From Saccharopolyspora sp. NFXS83 (lineage in GTDB: Bacteria > Actinomycetota > Actinomycetes > Mycobacteriales > Pseudonocardiaceae): a stretch of 64,000 nucleotides of DNA. The notes beneath the pieces are model-generated. The model saw nothing but the letters and a program-made list of their open reading frames with translations. It searched no databases and was not told where the DNA came from. Of this stretch, positions 59,248-64,000 are shown piece after piece. The translations under genes were made by a program, and so were the position numbers. The stretch is taken from positions 62,001 to 126,000 of the forward strand of contig NZ_JAPFGB010000015.1 of assembly GCF_026241095.1 (NCBI RefSeq), given 5' to 3'. The number at the start of each line of letters is the position of its first letter. Positions within the stretch are counted from its first letter, which is position 1.

Positions 59248-60885
59248 ATGCGAAAGGGACGTCTGGCCGCCATGCTCGCGGCGCCGCTGGCGGTGGCCTT
59301 GTTGGCTTCCGGCTGCGGCGGGGGTGGCAGTGGAGCATCGGACGAGGCGGTCACCGTCGAGTGGGGCGAGCCGGAGAACCCGTTGGTTCCCGGCAACACC
59401 ACCGAGGTCAACGGCGGCAACGTGCTCGATGCGATCTTCTCCGGCCTGGTGAAGTACTCGCCGGACGACGCTACGGTGAGCAACGAGATGGCGGAGTCGA
59501 TCACTCCTTCGCCTGACAACAAGAGCTTCACCATCAAGATCAAGCCGGGCTGGACCTTCCACGACGGCTCCCCCGTCACCGCGGACAGCTTCGTCAAGGC
59601 GTGGAACTACACCGCCTACGGCCCGAACGGGCAGCAGGGCGCCAGCTTCTTCGAGCAGATCAAGGGCTACGACGAGGTCAACCCCTCGGACCCGGACGGG
59701 GCGAGCGGACCGCAGGAAGCGCCGAAGCCGACCACCGAGAAGATGTCCGGGCTCAAGGTCCTCGACCCCACCACGTTCCAGGTGGAGCTCAAGGCGCCGC
59801 TCACGATCTTCCCCACGATGCTGGGCTACTCGGCGTTCTACCCGCTTCCCGAGGTGTTCTTCACCGACAAGGCCGGGTTCGAGAACAAGCCGATCGGCAA
59901 CGGCCCGTTCAAGTTCGACTCGCGCACGCCGAACGAGAACCTCACCGTCAGCCGCTTCGACCAGTTCCAGGGTCCGGACAAGGCCAAGGTGCCGTCGGTC
60001 GAGTTCAAGGTCTACGACGAGCTCGACACCGCCTACGAGGACCTCGTCTCCGGCAACCTCGACTTCGTCCGCCAGGTCCCGGTCTCGGCGCTGGCCGGTG
60101 ACAAGTGGCGCACCGATCTCGGTGAGGGCGCTCAGGAGAAGCCCGGTCTGCTGACCCAGAACATCGCCTTCCCGCTCTACGACGAGCGCTTCAAGAACCC
60201 GGACCTGCGCAAGGCGATCTCGATGGCGATCGACCGCCCGACGATCACCCAGCAGATCTTCGCCGGTAGCCGCCAGCCCGCCGACGGCTGGACCTCCCCG
60301 TCGGTCGAGGGCTACGTGCCCAACCAGTGCGGCGAGGCCTGCACCTTCAACCCGGAGCGCGCCAAGCAGCTGCTGCAGCAGGCGGGCGGTTTCCAGGGCA
60401 CGCTGACCGTCATCACCAACGGAGATGGCGGGCACAACGAGTGGTCCGAGGCCGTCGCCAGCAGCATCCGCCAGACGCTGGGCATCGACGTGCAGTTCGC
60501 GCCGACCCCGACCTTCAGCGAGTTCCGCCGCCAGGCCAACGCTCGCGAGTTCACCGGCATGTTCCGCACCGGCTGGGTCGCCGACTACCCGAACATCGAG
60601 ACGTTCCTGACGCAGCTCTACCGCACGGGCGCGTCGTCGAACGACTACGAGTACTCGAACCCGGCCTTCGACGCCGCGCTGGACAAGGCCAACGCCGCGC
60701 CCACCGTGGAGGATGCCAACAAGCTCTACGCCGAGGCGGAGAAGCTGCTGGCGAAGGACATGCCCGTGGTGCCGCTGTGGACGCAGCCGGTCCAGGCCGG
60801 TTTCTCCACCGAGCGGCTCGCGGAAGCGAAGGCGACGCCGTTCCGCAAGCTGGACCTGACGTCGGTGACGCTGAAGCAGCAGTAA
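59248..60885 (+). CDS. Peptide/oligopeptide ABC transporter substrate-binding lipoprotein
   Basis: 545 residues, SBP_bac_5 (DppA/OppA) family. Lipoprotein signal with lipobox LLASGC (Cys about 25), a Gly/Ser linker, then EWGEPENPLVPGNTTEVNGG, the family motif NKSFTIKIKPGWTFHDGSPVTADSFVKAWNY near residue 90, LRKAISMAIDRPTITQQIF near 325 and FSEFRRQANAREFTGMFRTGW. It binds peptides (or a nickel, sugar or other oligomer) outside the membrane. ATG at 59248 has GGGAGG 6 to 7 bases upstream. First gene of an operon continuing beyond the window; a hairpin after it probably keeps its mRNA more abundant than the permease mRNA. Confidence 0.93.
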   Translation: MRKGRLAAMLAAPLAVALLASGCGGGGSGASDEAVTVEWGEPENPLVPGNTTEVNGGNVLDAIFSGLVKYSPDDATVSNEMAESITPSPDNKSFTIKIKPGWTFHDGSPVTADSFVKAWNYTAYGPNGQQGASFFEQIKGYDEVNPSDPDGASGPQEAPKPTTEKMSGLKVLDPTTFQVELKAPLTIFPTMLGYSAFYPLPEVFFTDKAGFENKPIGNGPFKFDSRTPNENLTVSRFDQFQGPDKAKVPSVEFKVYDELDTAYEDLVSGNLDFVRQVPVSALAGDKWRTDLGEGAQEKPGLLTQNIAFPLYDERFKNPDLRKAISMAIDRPTITQQIFAGSRQPADGWTSPSVEGYVPNQCGEACTFNPERAKQLLQQAGGFQGTLTVITNGDGGHNEWSEAVASSIRQTLGIDVQFAPTPTFSEFRRQANAREFTGMFRTGWVADYPNIETFLTQLYRTGASSNDYEYSNPAFDAALDKANAAPTVEDANKLYAEAEKLLAKDMPVVPLWTQPVQAGFSTERLAEAKATPFRKLDLTSVTLKQQ

Positions 60886-60897
60886 GCAGAGCATCGC

Positions 60898-60932
60898 GCC
60901 CGGCTCGCCCCGGACCACGGGGCGGGCCGGGC
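60898..60932 (+). terminator. Intra-operon hairpin after the binding-protein gene
   Basis: A 15-pair stem with one wobble (60898-60912 with 60918-60932), loop GACCA, 13 bases after the stop and 25 before the permease start. Such stem-loops commonly stabilise the binding-protein message or partly terminate transcription. Confidence 0.65.
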
Positions 60933-60957
60933 CGCGCTCTTGTACACAGGAGGACCG

Positions 60958-61884
60958 GTGGGACGATACGTACTGCGACGGTTGTTGCAGTTGATCCCAG
61001 TTTTCATCGGCACCACATTCATCATCTACGCGATGGTGTGGGCCGTCCCGGGCGATCCGTTCGCCGGCAAGTGCGGTGAGCGAGCCTGCCCGGATTCCTA
61101 CGTCACCGAGATGACCGCCCAGTACAACCTCGACGACCCGCTGGTCGTGCAGTACTTCAAGTACCTCGGACAGCTGTTCAGCGGGAACTTCGGCGAGACC
61201 TACAGCGGGACGCAGATCTCGGAGCTGATCTCCAACGCCTACCCGACCACGGTGCGGCTGGCGATCGTCGCGCTGGTCATCGAGGCCGTCATCGGCATCC
61301 TGGCCGGCATCGTGACCGGGCTGCGCGGCAAGGGCTTCGTCGACAGCCTGGTGCTCGTGTCCACGCTGTTCCTGATCTCGCTCCCGGTGTTCGTCACGGG
61401 GTTCGTGCTCAAGGTGTGGCTGGGCACCGAGCTCGACTTGATCAAAACCTCGGTCGGTTCCGATCCCACGATCGGGGAACTGCTGGTGCCGGGATTCGTG
61501 CTGGGCAGCTTGTCGATGGCCTACGTGGCCCGGCTGACCAGGACGAGCTTGATGGAGAACAAGCGCGCCGACTACGTGCGCACCGCCTACGCGAAGGGCC
61601 TCCAGCCGCGCCGGGTCGTCGGCGTGCACCTGCTGCGGAACTCGCTGATCCCGGTGATCACGTTCCTGGGCACCGACCTCGGTTCGCTCATGGGCGGGGC
61701 CATCGTCACCGAGGGCGTGTTCAACATCCGGGGCATCGGCGGCCTGGTCTACAAGGCCATCCTCACCAAGGAGGGCATGACCGTCACCGGCATCGTCACG
61801 CTGCTCGTGCTGGTCTACCTGCTGATGAACCTCTTGGTGGACATTCTCTACGCGGTGCTGGACCCGAGGATCCGATATGACTGA
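60958..61884 (+). CDS. Peptide ABC transporter permease (DppB/OppB type)
   Basis: 308 residues, six membrane helices. GRYVLRRLLQLIPVFIGTTFIIYAMVWAVPGDPF is the typical DppB N-terminus; TAQYNLDDPLVVQYFKYLGQLFSGNFGETYSG follows, and the coupling EAA loop is DYVRTAYAKGLQPRRVVGVHLLRNSLIPV. GTG at 60958 has AGGAGG 5 bases upstream. Partner of the next gene; the stops and starts overlap. Confidence 0.94.
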   Translation: MGRYVLRRLLQLIPVFIGTTFIIYAMVWAVPGDPFAGKCGERACPDSYVTEMTAQYNLDDPLVVQYFKYLGQLFSGNFGETYSGTQISELISNAYPTTVRLAIVALVIEAVIGILAGIVTGLRGKGFVDSLVLVSTLFLISLPVFVTGFVLKVWLGTELDLIKTSVGSDPTIGELLVPGFVLGSLSMAYVARLTRTSLMENKRADYVRTAYAKGLQPRRVVGVHLLRNSLIPVITFLGTDLGSLMGGAIVTEGVFNIRGIGGLVYKAILTKEGMTVTGIVTLLVLVYLLMNLLVDILYAVLDPRIRYD

Positions 61885-62836
61885 ACCGACTGCCACTGCC
61901 GCCACCACCACGCCAGCGGACTCGCCGGACCGGACGGTCGAGGGCGCGACCCCGGTCAAGCCGGAGAAGCCCCGCGGCCTGTGGGGCGACGCTTGGCGGG
62001 ACCTGCGCCGGAGGCCGCTGTTCCTGGCCTCCTCGGCGATCATCTTCGTGCTGTTGCTGATGGTCGCGTTCCCACAGCTGTTCACCTCCGTGGACCCGAA
62101 CCTCTCGGTCCTGTCCAAGTCGCGGCAGGGGCCGTCGGCCGATGCGTGGTTCGGTTACGACCTGCAAGGGCGGGACATCTACGCGCGAGCCATCCACGGT
62201 GCGCGCGCCTCCGTCGCAGTCGGGGTGCTGGCCACCCTGGGCACGGTCGTGATCGGTTCGATCGTCGGGATCCTCGGCGGCTACTACGGCGGCTGGGTGG
62301 ACAACCTGCTGTCCCGGTTCTCCGAGATCTTCCTCGGCCTGCCGTTCGTGCTCGGTGCCATCGTCATCCTGACCACGTTCAACCAGCCCGGAGAGATCCC
62401 CAGCGGTTCTCGGGTGATCATGCAGGTGGTCGGTTCGATCGCGGTGCTGTCCTGGCCGATCGCGATGCGGATCATGCGGTCGGCGGCGATCTCGGCGAAG
62501 CAGCAGGACTACGTCAAGGCCGCTCGGGCGCTCGGCGCGACGCCGTCGCGGATCATCTTGCGGCACCTGCTGCCGAACTGCCTGGCTCCGGTCCTGGTGT
62601 ACGCCACGATCGCGCTCGGCGGGTTCATCGGCGCCGAGGCGACGCTGTCCTACCTGGGCCTCGGGCTGAAGTACCCGGTGGTGTCCTGGGGGGTCATGAT
62701 CGCCGACTCCCGCGAGTTCATCGAGGCGTCGCCGCACCTGTTGATGTTCCCCGCGGGGTTCCTGGTGGTGACCGTGCTGGCGTTCGTGATGCTCGGTGAC
62801 GCCGTCCGCGACGCGCTCGACCCGAAGCAGAAGTAG
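61877..62836 (+). CDS. Peptide ABC transporter permease (DppC/OppC type)
   Basis: 319 residues. A Thr/Pro-rich cytoplasmic N-terminus (about 35 residues), then a first helix (FLASSAIIFVLLLMVAFPQLF), the GYDLQGRDIYARAIHGARASVAVG motif and an EAA loop (DYVKAARALGATPSRIILRHLLPNCLAPV). The ATG overlaps the preceding gene by 8 bases. Forms the heterodimeric channel with the DppB-type protein. Confidence 0.94.
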   Translation: MTEPTATAATTTPADSPDRTVEGATPVKPEKPRGLWGDAWRDLRRRPLFLASSAIIFVLLLMVAFPQLFTSVDPNLSVLSKSRQGPSADAWFGYDLQGRDIYARAIHGARASVAVGVLATLGTVVIGSIVGILGGYYGGWVDNLLSRFSEIFLGLPFVLGAIVILTTFNQPGEIPSGSRVIMQVVGSIAVLSWPIAMRIMRSAAISAKQQDYVKAARALGATPSRIILRHLLPNCLAPVLVYATIALGGFIGAEATLSYLGLGLKYPVVSWGVMIADSREFIEASPHLLMFPAGFLVVTVLAFVMLGDAVRDALDPKQK

Positions 62837-62847
62837 GAGGTACCGCT

Positions 62848-63855
62848 GTGTCCGAGAAGGACGACAACGCAGGCGGACGGCTGCTCGACGTCGAGGACCT
62901 GCACGTGGAGTTCCGCACCCGCGACGGCGTCGCGAAGGTGCTCAACGGCGTGAGCTACCACGTCAAGGCCGGTGAGACGCTGGCGGTGCTGGGCGAATCC
63001 GGTTCCGGCAAGAGCGTCACCGCGCAGACGGTGATGGGCATCCTCGACACCCCGCCGGGGTTCGTCACCGGCGGCGCGATCCGCTACGACGGCGAGGACC
63101 TGCTCACCGCCACCGAGGACCGGCGCAGGCAGCTGCGCGGCGAATCGATGTCGATGATCTTCCAGGACGCGCTCTCGGCGCTGAACCCCGTCTACACGGT
63201 GGGATTCCAGATCGCCGAGCAGCTGCGCACCCGGCGTGGCATGTCCCGCAAGGACGCCACGGCCCGCGCGGTGGAGCTGCTGGACCAGGTCAAGATCCCG
63301 AACGCCAAGCAGCGCGTGAAGGAGTACCCGCACCAGTTCTCCGGCGGCATGCGGCAGCGCGCGATGATCGCGATGTCGCTGGCGCTGGACCCGGAGCTGC
63401 TCATCGCGGACGAGCCGACGACGGCGCTGGACGTGACGGTGCAGGCGCAGATCATGGACCTGCTCGACGAGCTGCGCCGGGACCGCGGGATGGGCCTGAT
63501 CCTCATCACCCACGACCTGGGCGTGGTCGCCGAGGTCGCGGACCGGATCGTGGTGATGTACGCGGGCCGCATCGTGGAGGCCGCGGACGCCTACGGGCTC
63601 TACAAGCAGCCCGGCCACCCGTACACCGAGGGCCTGATGCGGTCCATCCCGCGCCTGGACCTCAAGGGCCAGGACCTGGAGACGATCAAGGGCCTGCCGC
63701 CGAACCTGATGAAGATCCCGAGCGGCTGCCCGTTCCACCCGCGTTGCCCGCGCGCCGAGGACCGCTGCCGCGAGCAGGTGCCCGAGCAGCACCAGCTGGG
63801 CTTGGGCCGGACCAGCGCCTGCCACTTCGCCGAGGAGCTGATGACCAGTGAGTGA
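62848..63855 (+). CDS. Peptide ABC transporter ATP-binding protein (DppD/OppD type)
   Basis: 335 residues. Walker [12 protein letters not shown]-loop [16 protein letters not shown], signature [17 protein letters not shown], Walker [15 protein letters not shown]-loop [14 protein letters not shown]. The C-terminal oligopeptide/dipeptide-ABC extension has [18 protein letters not shown] with the four-Cys pattern that holds a 4Fe-4S cluster in DppD. GTG start with AGGAGG 7 bases upstream. Confidence 0.95.
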   Translation: MSEKDDNAGGRLLDVEDLHVEFRTRDGVAKVLNGVSYHVKAGETLAVLGESGSGKSVTAQTVMGILDTPPGFVTGGAIRYDGEDLLTATEDRRRQLRGESMSMIFQDALSALNPVYTVGFQIAEQLRTRRGMSRKDATARAVELLDQVKIPNAKQRVKEYPHQFSGGMRQRAMIAMSLALDPELLIADEPTTALDVTVQAQIMDLLDELRRDRGMGLILITHDLGVVAEVADRIVVMYAGRIVEAADAYGLYKQPGHPYTEGLMRSIPRLDLKGQDLETIKGLPPNLMKIPSGCPFHPRCPRAEDRCREQVPEQHQLGLGRTSACHFAEELMTSE

Positions 63856-64000
63856 GCCGATCCTCGAAGTGCGGGACCTGGTCAAGCACTTCCCGATCAA
63901 CCGGGGCGTCGTCTTCCAGCGGACCGTCGGGCACGTGCGGGCCGTCGACGGCGTGTCGTTCGACCTGAACAAGGGCGAGACGCTGGGCATCGTCGGCGAG
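63848..64000 (+). CDS. Peptide ABC transporter ATP-binding protein (DppF/OppF type), N-terminal fragment
   Basis: The first 51 codons only; the gene runs past the window end. The visible [38 protein letters not shown] is the standard DppF beginning, cut just before Walker A. The GTG start overlaps the stop of the previous ATPase gene by 8 bases. It would pair with it as the second nucleotide-binding subunit. Confidence 0.9.
   Translation, partial: MSEPILEVRDLVKHFPINRGVVFQRTVGHVRAVDGVSFDLNKGETLGIVGE

Noticed and set aside
59164-62118. A 984-codon minus-strand open frame across the peptide transporter genes
   Set aside because: Antisense to three recognisable genes, with the Leu/Arg/Gly/Val bias of mirrored codons and no motifs.

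Overview
The window is very G+C-rich, with many GTG starts and several promoters whose -10 box lies 6 to 8 bases before the start codon (probable leaderless mRNAs). Gene content and order match the mycobacterial block rsmI-tatD-rpfB-ksgA-ispE-acyl ligase-pth-rplY-prs-glmU-tetR-mfd-mazG-lpqU-eno-ftsB-DUF501-ppx (Rv1003 to Rv1026 in M. tuberculosis, from memory). Fas-type lipid genes, Rpf and LCP cell-wall proteins, Pmt and Lat also fit a mycelial actinomycete of the Pseudonocardiales (Saccharopolyspora-like). The genus is an inference. No phage, IS element or CRISPR array was seen.

Layout. 1-12 kb is accessory: the tail of a DrrA-type ABC ATPase; a sensor-domain membrane protein, an MMPL exporter and a winged-helix regulator flanked by two paralogous tiny membrane proteins; a Tat-exported FAD dehydrogenase; a divergent FUSC/MarR pair; lysine 6-aminotransferase; and the protein O-mannosyltransferase pmt. 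12-35 kb carries rsmI, a DUF4185 protein, tatD, two adjacent rpf genes (the second behind a long structured leader), rsmA, a SAM-riboswitch-controlled metNIQ methionine importer, ispE, an ABC-F ATPase, an acyl-AMP ligase, pth, rplY, a small redox/metal segment (HxlR, NAD(P)-binding protein, Nramp-like protein, nitroreductase), prs and glmU. 35-45 kb has a GGDEF cyclase just behind tRNA-Gln, a fatty-acid desaturase, a TetR regulator, a broken Uma2-like gene, a sugar dehydrogenase lipoprotein and mfd. 45-59 kb has an LCP transferase, a SurA-type lipoprotein, mazG, three lytic transglycosylases, a TPR protein, eno, ftsB-like, DUF501, an acyl-CoA dehydrogenase and ppx. 59-64 kb is a peptide ABC import operon cut by the window end.

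Themes. Cell-wall remodelling dominates: two Rpf muralytic enzymes, three lytic transglycosylases, LCP, FtsB-like and GlmU. The core genes supply translation quality control (rsmI, rsmA, pth, rplY), nucleotide and isoprenoid precursors (prs, ispE) and repair (mfd, mazG).

Most notable non-coding finding: a dispersed structured repeat with an 18-base core (GGGTCGGGTrGCGGAA type) in five intergenic spacers. In several copies the core is followed by a strong stem whose sequence differs between copies while pairing is kept, then a small TTCGCCGCTGA hairpin. Other non-coding signals are a SAM riboswitch without an obvious P4 stem, an rpfB leader that may be a c-di-AMP-type riboswitch, tandem 15-base operator-like repeats before the desaturase, and several clean inverted repeats in promoter regions.
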